Origin: Ornithodoros turicata | Lineage: Eukaryota; Arthropoda; Arachnida; Ixodida; Argasidae | DNA: 64,000 bases | Reading direction: 5' to 3' | Assembly (NCBI RefSeq): GCF_037126465.1 | Contig: NC_088209.1 | Span: 1,922,001 to 1,986,000, forward strand | In this document: one piece after another, positions 49,560-60,009 of the stretch | How positions within the stretch are numbered: position 1 is the stretch's first letter | Layout: each line of letters opens with the position of its first letter | Notes under the pieces: generated by a model | Databases searched by the model: none | Seen by the model: the letters and a program-made list of their open reading frames with translations, nothing else | What the model was told of the DNA's origin: nothing | Translations under genes and position numbers: made by a program

Positions 49560-51470
49560 GAAAAAGTATCTGTTATTCGATGTATGTTTGCGTTTGCTAT
49601 TAAAAAAAGCGATAAACGCGGCTACTGAATAAACAGATATACATAACAATTTCGGTGATGAAGGGCGGAATGAGCTAAAGCAAAGATCCAACATCATGAT
49701 CCAATGACGACGTAGGATGAACAACCTAGAACAGCACACCTATAGACGCACGCCTAGAACAGTACGTGGCGCGCGCGCTTGTGTGCATTGTAGCGGCTCC
49801 ATTGCTTGCTGATGACTAGAGCCCGGATTTATAGGCACGAAGAAACCTTGTTTTAGGCGCCTATAAAAAGCCCTAAAAACTCCGATTTAGGCACTAAAAA
49901 GGGCATTATAGGCACTACAACTTGTCGATTTTTTTCATCTACAGTACTGAAAGTGCAAAAACAGTGAATAAATCAGTTCCATAAGAACAATACCGTAAAT
50001 GGGACTTTGACTGTTTGTCTAAGTCTTTTTGCAGCACGAAATGGAAAACTTGTCCATCCTACTACGGCCACAAGGCTGCCAACCACTGCCTCCATTCCAC
50101 GGCACTTTAGAAAGACTTGTCGCGGCCAGCATACGGACGACCTTGGCAGACCTTTCCCTCTAATAAAAGTATATCCCCTCCCCCCTCCCCCCCATACGGA
50201 CAATATGCGAGATGGGCTTCGAGCATCGAAAGCTTCAGTCGCAAATTTCGCCATTAGAATTTTAAAAGGGGGAATCACTTCTTCAGAAATCTATGGGCGA
50301 TTTATGTTCGCACAATACACGTGAGCGCTCTAAATTGGTACTGGCGTGGCGAAGATCCTCGGTCCGTGTTCGAACGCTGCCCACCAGACGCAGGGCCTTC
50401 GTCTTCTGGCGGAGTACTTGTGCTCCACCGGTCTGGCGACGGCTCATCATCATCCCTTCATCCTCTCCCAACGCGAAATAGGGCAGTGTACCGCCTCAGC
50501 GGCGGTGAGTGGCCCATCTCATCACCATCCAATGCATGTGTGTGTGGGTGTGTGTGGCGTGTTTCACTTAGTTTTTCTCTAGTCAATGACGTATTTTTTA
50601 GGGGGCAAGGTTGAGCCGTTGATTTTTAATAAATTAAAGTTTGGTGCGTCTCGAACATGTGCTGCCATCTCGATAAAGTGTCGCACACTAAAATATTTGC
50701 GAATTCGGGCTCAATACAAATCAACGGATAGTCCTGGAATTCTACAAAATGTGCCATTGACTGCATTGACTGTAAAGCAAGGAGAACACGCCAGTACTTC
50801 TGTTTTTACGATATTTTAGGCCGTTTCTGAGCGGTGTGCGAACAAGCTTTCTCTATTGTCTTGCGCAGAAGTGATTCCCCCTTAAGCCCCGCCTTCTAGA
50901 TTTCGTTTTCGGCATTACCACATGGCTAGCAACCGCTAGCAAATATGGGTGATCAAGTCTCCTCACACTGGCCGGAACGTCATTTTCGCTCTGTGCCTTG
51001 CTGGCACTGACTGCAGGAAAGGGGGGCGACATCCCCAAAGGTTGCGAAACTGCAGGGATATTGTACCTACTTTCGCACGTCACAGCCCCAGCATTTGACC
51101 ATGTGTCAAATTAGTTGAAAAAAAAGGAAACATGGAAATTAAAAAGCTCTTTTAGATGTATAAGCACGCAACAGCGCTGAAAGCTCTAGATTTCGACACA
51201 ACGTTTACGAAACGTGCCTACATTTTATAATAGCGACCCAAGGAACAAAAACGCAATTCTGGAAGAGAGAGAAAGAACGAGTAAGTGAGTGTACTGAGTA
51301 ACTGATTTTCAATTCTTTCCTTACATTCCAGTACCTTCAAGATAATCGCTTCTTCGAAGCGATGTCGATGGTTCCAAAACGTCGTGCGAGGTGACCGATG
51401 TCAATTTCGCCTGCAAAACGGACTGTCGCCACTTCTTTACCCCCAAGTAGTACTATAGATTAACTCTACA
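49560..51470. other. Gap: no gene; TATAGGCAC-type words
   Basis: TTTATAGGCAC, TTAGGCAC and TATAGGCAC recur at 49829-49920, resembling subterminal repeats of a DNA transposon. The rest shows only short frames without domains. Confidence 0.35.
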
Positions 51471-51474
51471 GCCA

Positions 51475-51504
51475 GGAAATGACGTCAAAAAGGAAATGAC
51501 GTCA
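51475..51504. promoter_or_regulatory. Tandem CRE-like sites
   Basis: GGAAATGACGTCA occurs twice in direct orientation (51475-51487 and 51492-51504), each holding TGACGTCA. Further TGACATCA words occur near 51588 and 51646. No gene start is evident nearby. Confidence 0.25.
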
Positions 51505-51661
51505 TCAAGGACGTATCAGGATCAAGCACTCCAGGCCGCAGTCGCTCCGCCCTCATATCAGTGAGGTCAGTGGAAACACTATCAGTGACATCACATAGTT
51601 AATCTTCGTGATATGATATCAATGATAAGATTAAGTAACAATAATGACATCATGGTGAAAC

Positions 51662-51738
51662 AAACTAGGAATCGAACATGGGTCCTTTAGGTTGTCAGAC
51701 GAGCAGGTTAAGCCACTGGGCCATGGGCTCTACATGTT
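51662..51738 (-). ncRNA. tRNA-like sequence (SINE head or tRNA pseudogene)
   Basis: The minus strand reads TGGCCCAGTGGCTTAAC (A-box-like) and GTTCGATTCCTAG (B-box) about 40 nt apart. Stems pair poorly, so a working tRNA is unlikely. It does not match the SINE family at 28, 40 and 48 kb. Confidence 0.45.
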
Positions 51739-51739
51739 T

Positions 51740-54640
51740 ACTTGCGTCGCTAATCAGAATAGACTTGTGTGGGGTGGAGACGTCGTTTGATTTCTTTTAC
51801 GCCAGGTGGCGTCATGGGGAGTTGAGTTCGTTCATCTAGAGATGGCAGCACTTCCAGCAAATTTACCGCCGTTCAACAGATGGCGCTACTTGCGCCCCCT
51901 TCGCGCCCGCAGATTTTTGTGTCATGTTCAACAGCTTACAGCATATTTTAAATTTGCCCGCCTTTTCTGACATTTTAAACAGATGGCGAATTCACTTTTG
52001 CCTCAACAGATGAAGCTATGATGAATTTTAAAAAAATCCCGCCATAAGTCCATTAGACTCCTCACGATGATTTCGTTAAAAAAAAAATTACGAAGCACTT
52101 CTACGTCAGTTTACTGTCAAACGGCTCGAGTGATGTATTTCTTAGTAACACAACCCAGCAAACCATCAATATCCCACAGATCTCCCAAATTGGTCTCACA
52201 CGTCACAGATATCACGCGTATCCTCACAACGTCCGCTGTATATCCACCATGAGATGTCACAAATATCCCCCAGTGAATATTCTGTGGATATACTACGAAT
52301 ATCACAACAATGACATTTCTTTACCTTACAAGGATTTATTGTGTCGATAACAGCCATTTCCAGCATTCTCAGACGTGGCAATTTCTCACTCTTTCCTTAT
52401 AATGACAGTATTGATTTTATACCCTCATATCCATACCTTTTCTAATCATATTTGTAACGACTCATCACGTATTGCACCATAGTCACTAAACAAAAGAGAG
52501 AGAAAAAAACATATTTTACATTTTCCACGGGAATTATAATGATCGGTCACGTATGTTGAGGGATATAACAAGAATGAAGTTCCCAACAAGCGCGAGCTGA
52601 AGCGTAACGACGTCTGCCTCATCGCCATCGACATTCCCCAACCGCCGTTTCAAACAGGCGAGACGCGTCGTCGTAGCGGTTCGGTAGGATATGACATGTT
52701 ACACGGAAGGGTCTTTGGAACCTCAGCATCATGCGTATTTTGTACTGGAATCTCGGGAGCATTGAGGCAGTACTGGCCAGTACGTCGAACAACTACGTTG
52801 TGCATAACAACGATTGCCGTGGTGTGCGAGAGCTAGCGTTCCTTTGTTCTCCGGCTTTGCAGTTAAGGTGAGTTCGTTCTTCCTTTTGCTTCACTTAAGA
52901 TTTGTGCGTTGTTGTTTTTTTCAACAATCACATGTTGTAGATGTGTGGAGCAATGACAGCTTTGTATCTGAGTAAACAGCTGTAGATTGCTTTACCTGCA
53001 GAGTCTGGTGCGTATCACTGACGAACTCATGCGAACGACGGAACTGTGTGAGATTGTGTGTGTACAGCTACAAAGTGCAAGTCCAATTCTTCACATCTCT
53101 TTGGTTCACTATTTGATTGGGAATGATGAAAGCAATGGTGAAGCAAATTCTATTAACTATGCGCAGCCTGCTAGTAGATAAACTTGGCTCAGCTCAGGAT
53201 AGCAGTTATGTTTTCACGTTCGACTGCACTGTTTTTCAAAGTTCCTTGTTTTTTGCATGACCGCTTATCTTTCTTAAATGTCACATGGACGCGATGTGAC
53301 TCTAGATTAATAAAACATGACTGTTTTACAGTATCCACACACAACCATGGATAGCCTCACACATGTGTAAAGTTACTGGTGTCTCTACAACACTGAAGAG
53401 CCAGGCATAAACCGGAAGACGTCGCTTGGGTCTGCCAGTGATTAGGCTGCTTCCGCATGTAACCATCTATACTGCAAGAGAAGCTGCGGTAAGTCACTGT
53501 CTTGCATTTGTTCCCACTTTTTGCAGAGTGTCTGTTCTTCACTCCTATTTATGGCAGTGTTTGAGCGGCTATCCCAATAGATGGAATTAACTATGTTATT
53601 GATTATCTTTCAGGGATGACGGTTGCGAAGTGGCGTAGCAATCACGTGATTATTATTATTATGACCATTATTGTCTTATTATGCGTCTTATCCGTGTCAC
53701 CCTATATTGTTAATAATTAGCCTATTTATGTTGTAATATAATATTTTGTACTATTAGAAAGAGCGTTTCTTACAGTGCATGTAACATCACTGTACTTGGT
53801 TTGTCTTCAATAAACAAGAGTTCGTTGGTACGATGTTCTCTGTTGCAAAGTAGTATTTTCCGTAGAATAAGTAAAAATTGCAAAAAAGCTACAAAATACA
53901 ATAATAATAATACGTCCTGTATATGTCCTCCATATGTCCAAATATCCCTGACAGACATTCCTGGAACCTTCCCTGGATCAGCAAATGTGGAAGAAATACG
54001 GGTCCTCTGTCTGTCCCAGAGACGTCAACGGGCTATTCAGCCTAGTCCCTGGGATATCCCAAAATCCCAAGTGGGATATCGTGTGGACGTTTCTGAGACA
54101 TATATTGTTTACTGGGAAGGAGCAAGTTTAGAATGAAACTCGCTCACTCAGTGCAATTAGATCGAAAGTGGCAGGTTGTTCTGACTGAGATGAATATTCC
54201 ATTTGCAATTAACAATAACACGAGGAGACCCCCTCCTCGATACTGTAAGCATGAGAGAGCAAGCAAAATGTGGGAGAAAACATTATTGTAAATTTTCCTC
54301 CACCCCTAACGAAACAGTAAAAAATAACGAGTATAAAAAAAACCAACAAATTCATTCGCTTTTTCATGACTTATTTTTATTATAACAGTTAGATCACAGT
54401 TATCTTTCAAGTCTATAGTCATTTCAAAGAATGAGCAAAGCATAGTGCTACTCTAGTTTACAAAACAGTTGAGCTTCGTTGACATTTGGATTTTCATACT
54501 CTAATTCACTGTGTTATGCAAAGTAAGTAACGGACATATTGTAAGAAAATTACACACATGTCTCGCTGTAGGGATAAATATTCCTTCTATTGACGTTACA
54601 TGACACAGTCAACCTAACACAGCATCGAATCGACATTTAA
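51740..54640. other. Gap: no gene; GATATC-type palindromic words
   Basis: GATATCCCA (54053-54061) pairs with TGGGATATC (54072-54080). AATATCCC and GATATC words recur at 52170-52330 and 53940-54080, suggesting ends of a degraded repeat spanning the interval. (ATT)n runs lie near 53652-53690. No coding domain was recognised. Confidence 0.35.
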
Positions 54641-54641
54641 A

Positions 54642-55007
54642 TTAAGTCGATCCACATACCGTGTGAGGACGACGATGAGGCAATGTTGATTTTGTGTTGG
54701 TGATATCCAAAGCGAACAGAAAGTCCAACAGATCACTGGTCTGTTTGTGGAGATTTTCCGACAAAAGGAGGTCATCACACTCAAGTCTTGACTGATGAAG
54801 TTGTAGGACGACTTTCCCGTTGCATGAGAGAGTCTTAGAAAGGCTGTCTCGCTCCGATGAGGAGCAAAGTCGCTCTACACATGATGCCGACGAGCCGCTG
54901 AAGTTTCTACAGTGAGCCAGACGGTATGGGGAAGTGACGGAGACAATCATGAACCGTTCGTACTGCATTTCCGTGAATGCTACAGTGAACTCGGATGCTA
55001 TGAACAT
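54642..55007 (-). CDS. Unrecognised 121-codon frame beside the Polinton
   Basis: The frame opens MFIASEFTVAFTEMQYERF and contains RLECDDLLLSENLHKQTSDL and DLLDFLFALD. No family is recognised. It is on the same strand as the Polinton minus-strand cassette and 660 bp beyond its last gene, so it may belong to that element or to the host. An 81-bp hairpin lies just upstream (55029-55109). Confidence 0.25.
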   Translation of the reverse strand: MFIASEFTVAFTEMQYERFMIVSVTSPYRLAHCRNFSGSSASCVERLCSSSERDSLSKTLSCNGKVVLQLHQSRLECDDLLLSENLHKQTSDLLDFLFALDITNTKSTLPHRRPHTVCGST

Positions 55008-55028
55008 TGAGCAAAGCTCAGTCTCACC

Positions 55029-55109
55029 AGAGAGGGGGTCGCAGTGACGGCGAGAACATCAGGATTTGACAGACAGGCCACATGACTGCCCCCCTCTCTG
55101 GATTCGACG
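55029..55109. repeat. Hairpin with CCAGAGAGGGGG arms
   Basis: CCAGAGAGGGGG (55029-55040) pairs with CCCCCTCTCTGG (55098-55109). This could be a small fold-back insertion. Function unknown. Confidence 0.55.
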
Positions 55110-55306
55110 CTGTGCTAGGAGTTCTGTTGAATGTTTCAGCCATCTTTATGTTAAGGTTTTCTTTCCCATACTTTTATTGACAACTTCCACGTGACAACAT
55201 CATGCCTTGTAGACGTCATAGACACTAATCACCTCTTTCCGCAAACTGATCGCTAGCCTAATCTCACTTCGTTCCGCTTGACAACTTTTGCGCATTCGAC
55301 ATCGTG

Positions 55307-55549
55307 TTACATCTTTTCCTTCCACGTGATCGCTCCATGCATATGTCTTCGTGTTACATCGTTGCAGTCAACATCCTCGTTACTCACGGTCCGCAAACTC
55401 TTCGTTAACCTTTTTTTTTCTTTTTTCCTTTGCAAAGTAGAGCGTGGGTAGCACTTTCGAAATCTGCTTTCGCGAAGGAAGAGATCCAGTGTCGTCTGCT
55501 TTTCATCACTTTTCCGAAGAGAGGCGAGCATGGAATGATAGCGACACAT
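55307..55549 (-). CDS. Unrecognised 80-codon frame with a QTTLDLFL word
   Basis: The frame is basic and contains SDEKQTTLDLFLRES. The spacing Q-x-x-L-x-x-F loosely resembles a PCNA-interacting box, but the second aromatic residue is missing. It sits between the Polinton cassette and the previous unknown frame on the same strand. Weak evidence for a gene. Confidence 0.2.
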   Translation of the reverse strand: MCRYHSMLASLRKSDEKQTTLDLFLRESRFRKCYPRSTLQRKKEKKRLTKSLRTVSNEDVDCNDVTRRHMHGAITWKEKM

Positions 55550-55670
55550 GTTAAGAACTAAAAAAAAACAAGTTGAAACGAAAGAGTAATGTCTTCAAAA
55601 AGTGCTTGATTATTATGTACATATTTCTACTCACATAAAAACAAAATAAAATAAACTAGTGATTCTCCGA

Positions 55671-56144
55671 TTAAATCTTTTTATTGAGGTACTTTAACAA
55701 CAATATAACAGCCCTCTTCGACAGCGTAATTCCATATCCAGAATGATGTTGGCCATGTGTTCGACCGAGTGTGTATACATTTTGTGGGCAGCGGTGAAGT
55801 TTTAGCTCCCGATCCTCACACAAACAACATACTTCTACACATTCCTGATCATAAAAGCTATGACTGACATTCACCAATCTCAAGCACATCTGTAGCTGTT
55901 GTGTTTCATTGTGTGTGAGAGTAACTCCATAGCGTGTTGGATGACCAGTCTTGGCCCAAAGTCGTAACGCCAGCAGTGATGCATTAGGAGGACACGTATG
56001 GGCATAAACGTATTCTTCCAGCTCAACTTCTTTGCTACAGTTACCTTGTCGAAGTGAAGATGATGACTTCGTTAACTCAAAAGTTACTATGACGAGAAAG
56101 AATATGTGACACAGAAGACAAAATAGAAAACACACCCTATCCAT
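55671..56144 (-). CDS. Putative secreted or lumenal protein with an internal duplication (Polinton-linked)
   Basis: The 157-codon frame is intact. Residues 1-22 (MDRVCFLFCLLCHIFFLVIV) form a hydrophobic signal peptide or membrane anchor. Two similar segments follow: CPPNASLLALRLWAKTGHP leading to YGVTLTHNETQQL, and CPQNVYTLGRTHGQHHSG leading to YGITLSKRAVILL. The shared pattern is a Cys-Pro start, a His-rich middle and YG[VI]TL[TS]. A Cys-rich stretch (CVEVCCLCED) lies between them. AATAAA overlaps the last codons and could serve as its polyadenylation signal. Being intact in a decayed element is notable. No family was recognised, and no function is proposed. Confidence 0.55.
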   Translation of the reverse strand: MDRVCFLFCLLCHIFFLVIVTFELTKSSSSLRQGNCSKEVELEEYVYAHTCPPNASLLALRLWAKTGHPTRYGVTLTHNETQQLQMCLRLVNVSHSFYDQECVEVCCLCEDRELKLHRCPQNVYTLGRTHGQHHSGYGITLSKRAVILLLKYLNKKI

Positions 56145-56417
56145 TTCGCTCTTTTATGATGAAGTGAGAAAGTCTTAGTATTGAGGATGAATTTATTTCT
56201 TATTGACGATACATTTTTCTTATTCACAAACAAGTCGATTTTTCAAAAGGTCCAGAGTAAATAAAGTTATGTACTTGGCAGTTGAATGGAATCCATGCTT
56301 TATGGCAGTGTCGATAAAACACAGACTCTTTGTAGCAAGTTGCATGGCATCGAAACGAGCCGAATAGTCAAATAGCTCACTCATTTGCCGTGACCATTCG
56401 GTTAGTAAAACGAAGGA

Positions 56418-56771
56418 TCAACTTGTTAAAAACGAATCGTCTGTATGAAGCATGGAATACATTTCCTTTGCAGTTTCCCAAATGACTTGATTTGGAGGAT
56501 TATTCGGTAGAGCTCGAAACAGCACAATGTTCGTCACAATTTGAAAAGCTTCCGCTAATGGCGTCCTCTTGACCGTTGTTAACCCACAATTTGATAGCTG
56601 CTTCCAAGAGGTATGTTTCTCATTACATGGCAGATGGAGTTGAAATATGTGGGACTTCCTATTCCATTTACCGCATTCATCTTCTCCTTTTTCCGATTGC
56701 TCTGTTTCGTCGTCTGTGGACCATGAATCGCCAGGCTGGGTTTCAACGTCGGACCATGCTGTACTGGTCAT
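56418..56771 (-). CDS. Unknown acidic-N-terminal protein downstream of the integrase
   Basis: The intact 117-codon frame starts 7 nt after the integrase stop. The first 35 residues are rich in D, E and S (DVETQPGDSWSTDDETEQSE). The rest contains WKQLSNCGLTTVKRTPLAEA and NPPNQVIWETAKEMYSMLH. No known domain was recognised. Tight spacing on the same strand makes it a likely member of the Polinton cassette. Confidence 0.45.
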   Translation of the reverse strand: MTSTAWSDVETQPGDSWSTDDETEQSEKGEDECGKWNRKSHIFQLHLPCNEKHTSWKQLSNCGLTTVKRTPLAEAFQIVTNIVLFRALPNNPPNQVIWETAKEMYSMLHTDDSFLTS

Positions 56772-56778
56772 TTTTTTT

Positions 56779-57688
56779 TCAACCGAGGTAATTTTCTGCT
56801 ATCCACTGCTTGTCCGCAGCTCCACTGAATCTAACTAAATACTGGAGCTTTCCATTTCTAACTCGTCTTTTTATAATCTTTTCTACTTTCGGTACTTCTC
56901 TCACTCTTACCATTTCACTCTCGTAGAAACTACCAATGATATCTTCATTGTTAAGGTCACGCAGTAGGTATGTATTAGGATGACCTATTTTGATTGCTCT
57001 CACCGAAAAAATCTCTTTCGTAAATGACTGTAAATGTCTCTTTGTTAACTGGTGTCTATATTTGGCAATTCTAACGAGATCACCAAGATTGTAACGTGGT
57101 TTCTTTGGGACTTCGGTTGGGGTGGGGTAAAGTCTTTCTCGGAAAACGTGCTCGTTTTCTTTGGTTACATCCACAGGTCTCGCGGAGAGAGTCCTGTGCA
57201 CTCTCAACGATCGCACATTTATAAATAGACATAGAATGATATAACGTTATGCCTTTTCTTTTCAAGAACTCTCGCACTACCTTGTTCGTAAACTCTGTTC
57301 CTCGATCACTATGTATCAGCCGTGGAGTACCGATCCTCTTAAATGCAACTTTAAATGCTCGCAGAATGTCAGGAGATTTTTTATTGCGAATGGGTACAAC
57401 AGCGAGGAGCCGGTAAAAAGCATCTATACAGAAAAACAAATAGCGAAAACCATCATTTTGCCCTTTTAGAGACTGCATGTCCTTTAGGTCGATTTCGAAC
57501 ATTTCCTGCTTTCAGAGTGCAATTATTTTCCGAAAAGTCTTGGGTCGCTTGTACTCCTTATGTAAGCTGTAAACATCACTTGTCTCCAGATATTTAGCAA
57601 CTTGGCCCTTCTTTTCACCGATGGCTTGAGCGAGTCTCTGCACTCCACCAAAACTGCCGACATGTTGTGGGTCGTAATAGGCGGCCAT
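56779..57688 (-). pseudogene. Polinton integrase (RVE, with chromodomain), two lesions
   Basis: From the ATG at 57688 the N-terminal part has YYDPQHVGSFGGVQRLAQ and VYSLHKEYKR, the typical Polinton integrase opening. The catalytic core follows: FEIDLKDMQ (first Asp), YLFFCIDAFYRLLAVVPI, RLIHSDRGTEFTNK (second Asp), and the CAIVE segment (Glu). The C-terminal part includes RYNLGDLVRIAKY and ends in a chromodomain (VEKIIKRRVRNGKLQYLVRF...WIAENYLG). The enzyme joins element ends to host DNA. A TGA at 57513-57511 and a frameshift near 57190 break the frame. The start overlaps the upstream gene's stop (TAATG at 57690-57686). Confidence 0.88.
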
Positions 57689-58605
57689 TAGTGCTTTCTT
57701 CTACTGCGAACTCGAAGAGCGTCAAGGGATAGATAGGCATTTATTGTAGCTGACACATCTCCTCTCATACAGGAAGGTTGTCTGTTGTGAAATTCATACT
57801 TCAGCAATTCGACAATGGACGAGTGTGGCACTACCTTCCCGTGACATATAACTCTTCCGTACTCGTCGTAAGCTAGAACAGTTGTTATCAGTTTGAGTAT
57901 TGCTAATACCTTTTTATGATGCCTTGGAGGGAAGTGCGACAATATGGTTTCATCTTGAAAGTAGTCTTTCTGTTCCTCCTGCACAGGCTTCAATATGGGC
58001 TCCATGTTAGGTTTCGGCGGGCACGCTTCGCAGCACGTGTGATTGCTGGCGAGGCACCTTCAGGAGTGCTTGCTTCACTTGTAACAGGCGATGCTCGACT
58101 GCTCGATGCTCCCGTTACTCTGTGTTTTTTTTAAACGATTTGGATGCACAATAAGTGTTGGTAGATTCAGTTTGACCAATAGCGGCAAGATGCGATCGAA
58201 GTAAGGAGGAGTTGGAACATTTCTCGCTCTTGAGACAAGATAATAAACGAGATCAATTATATTACTATTCTCCAACGTTTGACCGTCAACGATTACTTCG
58301 AAGGTTTGCGCATTCCAGGAGATTGTTGGTTGTAGAAGTTGCAGAAGTTGGTTTGCTCTGATCTTATAACCACTACTCATAAAACCAACAATTGTGTCAC
58401 TTTTCTCCCCCTCCTCGGTCTGTGTTCCTTCTTCTCGCGATCCAGGAAGTGTTTCGCTTGTATGTTGTTTTGCAGCTCTACTTGGATGTAGCAAAGAGTG
58501 AAGATACTGAATTATCTCTTTTGCCTTGATGTCATCTGGTTCATCTTTCTTCAATATATTTGGGATGTGATATTCTCGGTAAGGTACAAGTTCGTATTTC
58601 TGCAT
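57688..58605 (-). pseudogene. Conserved Polinton protein with two similar domains (probable virion component)
   Basis: The first part (58605-58075) contains MQKYELVPYREYHIP, then WNAQTFEVIVDGQTLENSNI leading to IDLVYYLVSRARN, PPYFDRILPLLVKLNLP and a basic region. The second part (58005-57688) contains YDEYGRVICHGKVVPHSSI leading to VELLKYEFHNR. Both halves share the same pattern: W/Y, a beta-type strand, G-x2-[LV]-x2-S-x-I-[IV]-[DE]-L. I know this 'SNI-DLV' pattern from uncharacterised proteins encoded next to the ATPase in Polintons and adintoviruses; a role in the particle is inference. Between the halves a Pro/Ala/basic linker is readable only in another frame, so two compensating shifts (near 58100 and 58010) have occurred. 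The gene starts 2 nt after the preceding stop and its end overlaps the integrase start. Confidence 0.6.
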
Positions 58606-58607
58606 CG

Positions 58608-58962
58608 ATTATACTGCGATTGCTTTTGCAATCGCTCTTCCACCCAATGAGGAGATGAGACCCAACAAAGGTGGTAATAGAAACTGCAGAAAACCCCCTG
58701 ATTGTTCCAAGACCTTTTTAGCTTTCTTGACCCCCGTTGCGTCTCATTTTGCCAAAATGCTAATTGATGCTGCGTAAGGTTTTAATGGCTTTCTTACTCT
58801 CGGAGTTACTGTGACTTTTCCTTCACAAAGGTTCAGACAAATTTCTCTGATCGTATTCAACTGATCTTTTGTAGCATGCTCCAAAAGATAATAACGTTGC
58901 TTGGGTGACGTAGTTTCTGCGAGCAAGTGAAGAAAATGAATATTCTTCTTTACACATTTCAT
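58608..58962 (-). pseudogene. Small GGFL-type Polinton protein with one premature stop
   Basis: The frame opens MKCVKKNIHFLHLLAETTSP with QRYYLLEHATKDQLNTIREI and a basic middle (VTPRVRKPLKPYA). After a TGA at 58746-58744 the same frame continues with VKKAKKVLEQSGGFLQFLLP, then LLGLISSLGGRAIAKAIAV. A helical N-terminal half followed by a 'QxGGFL-x-LLP' hydrophobic, glycine-rich end is a conserved arrangement in Polinton/adintovirus genomes. The amphipathic end suggests a membrane-active minor virion protein, which is inference. Its ATG overlaps the ATPase stop (ATGA). Confidence 0.6.
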
Positions 58963-59588
58963 GTTTTATATACTATTTGGCGATGATCGTCGGGAAATAT
59001 GTTCGTCCACACTCGATAGTGGTCTGGACAATTTTGAGACAAGTCAATTACGATGTATGAATACGGTTTCTTACAAGCATCCTTATATATGCTTGTCAAT
59101 AAGTCGCTTTTGTTCTGTCCAAACAATTGTCGTGAAAGTATTTGTAATTGATCCACAGTTCGAGCAGAACAACACAGAATTAGGGCACTGCTATTGAACT
59201 GAATACATCTATACAGAGGATCATTAACAAATAAATATTGAGTAATGAAGATGGCCGAACAGTTGAGATGGTGGCATCCAGCTACATAGAAGTTACAGAT
59301 TTCTTTCAGCCTTTTCTTGTCAGCTAAGCAATCGTCAAATATGATTAAAGAATTTCTAACATCCTCCAGGTTAGTGGGAATACCTTGACTGAAAGTTACC
59401 TCGGGTAAATCGTCAAAAATAGGTAGCTTGTACAAGTATATGTACAGTATACGATCGAAAGGTTTATCGAAGACAGTGGCTCTATGCTTGATCAAACGTG
59501 TAACGAGTGTCGTCTTTCCACTTTGACTTTGTCCAGGTATAGTCATTGAGACAGGAGTGATAAACCTATAAGGTCTAACCTCAGTCAT
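58959..59588 (-). CDS. A32/FtsK-type packaging ATPase (Polinton)
   Basis: The intact frame of about 209 codons starts at MTEVRPYRF (ATG 59588-59586). In-frame codons upstream lack an ATG and overlap a TATA-like word, so the shorter start is chosen. Walker A is GQSQSGKTT, Walker B is NSLIIFDDCL, and a sensor-like AIFITQYLF follows. C-terminal blocks include SRQLFGQNKSDL and PYSYIVIDLSQNCPDHYRV. In this family (vaccinia A32, adenovirus-like and Polinton ATPases) the enzyme pumps genomic DNA into the capsid using ATP. It leads the minus-strand cassette and overlaps the next gene by ATGA. It is one of the few unbroken genes of the element. Confidence 0.85.
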   Translation of the reverse strand: MTEVRPYRFITPVSMTIPGQSQSGKTTLVTRLIKHRATVFDKPFDRILYIYLYKLPIFDDLPEVTFSQGIPTNLEDVRNSLIIFDDCLADKKRLKEICNFYVAGCHHLNCSAIFITQYLFVNDPLYRCIQFNSSALILCCSARTVDQLQILSRQLFGQNKSDLLTSIYKDACKKPYSYIVIDLSQNCPDHYRVWTNIFPDDHRQIVYKT

Positions 59589-59612
59589 CTTTTCCAAGTA
59601 AATGAAGACTGG

Positions 59613-59620
59613 TATAAATA
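59613..59620 (-). promoter_or_regulatory. TATA-like box before the ATPase gene
   Basis: TATTTATA on the minus strand lies about 25 bp before the chosen ATPase ATG, at the head of the minus-strand cassette. Spacing would place transcription start almost at the ATG, so the assignment is tentative. Confidence 0.3.
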
Positions 59621-59638
59621 GCACCTTACATAAGACTT

Positions 59639-59827
59639 TTACTCTTTTTTTTTTTCAAGCATGTGTGTTTTTTTTATGAAAACGATAAATGGCAAACAAC
59701 ACTTAACCTTTATGCACTCCTTTAGTTTGTCAACGTTGGATATGGGAGCTGAGAAACTCATATCTGTATATCTTGCACAGCAAGTCAGTGTAGAATTCTC
59801 AAGTCCTAGCACTTTCAGTTTGTGCAA
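59639..59827 (-). CDS. Tiny unknown frame in the divergent intergenic region
   Basis: Sixty-two codons, Cys- and Lys-rich, opening MHKLKVLGLENSTLTCCARY. It lies between the two divergent Polinton transcription units. No family recognised; may be chance. Confidence 0.15.
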   Translation of the reverse strand: MHKLKVLGLENSTLTCCARYTDMSFSAPISNVDKLKECIKVKCCLPFIVFIKKTHMLEKKKE

Positions 59828-60009
59828 ACACGCAATATGACTATCTTTTTTTTTCTTCTTCAGAACGAGTCTGTTCTAGGCGGGCTTTTTTTTTCTTACT
59901 TTTTCATGTTCAAACTTGTCTAGACATGTGATGAGCATGTGATTGGTTACGTCAGAGAAGGTAACCAACAAAGTCAAACATGTCTATGCATGCACTGTTC
60001 GCAAAGCGC

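Noticed and set aside
54642..55007. LxCxE retinoblastoma-binding motif
   Set aside because: The sequence is LECDD, lacking the Glu; not claimed as a motif.
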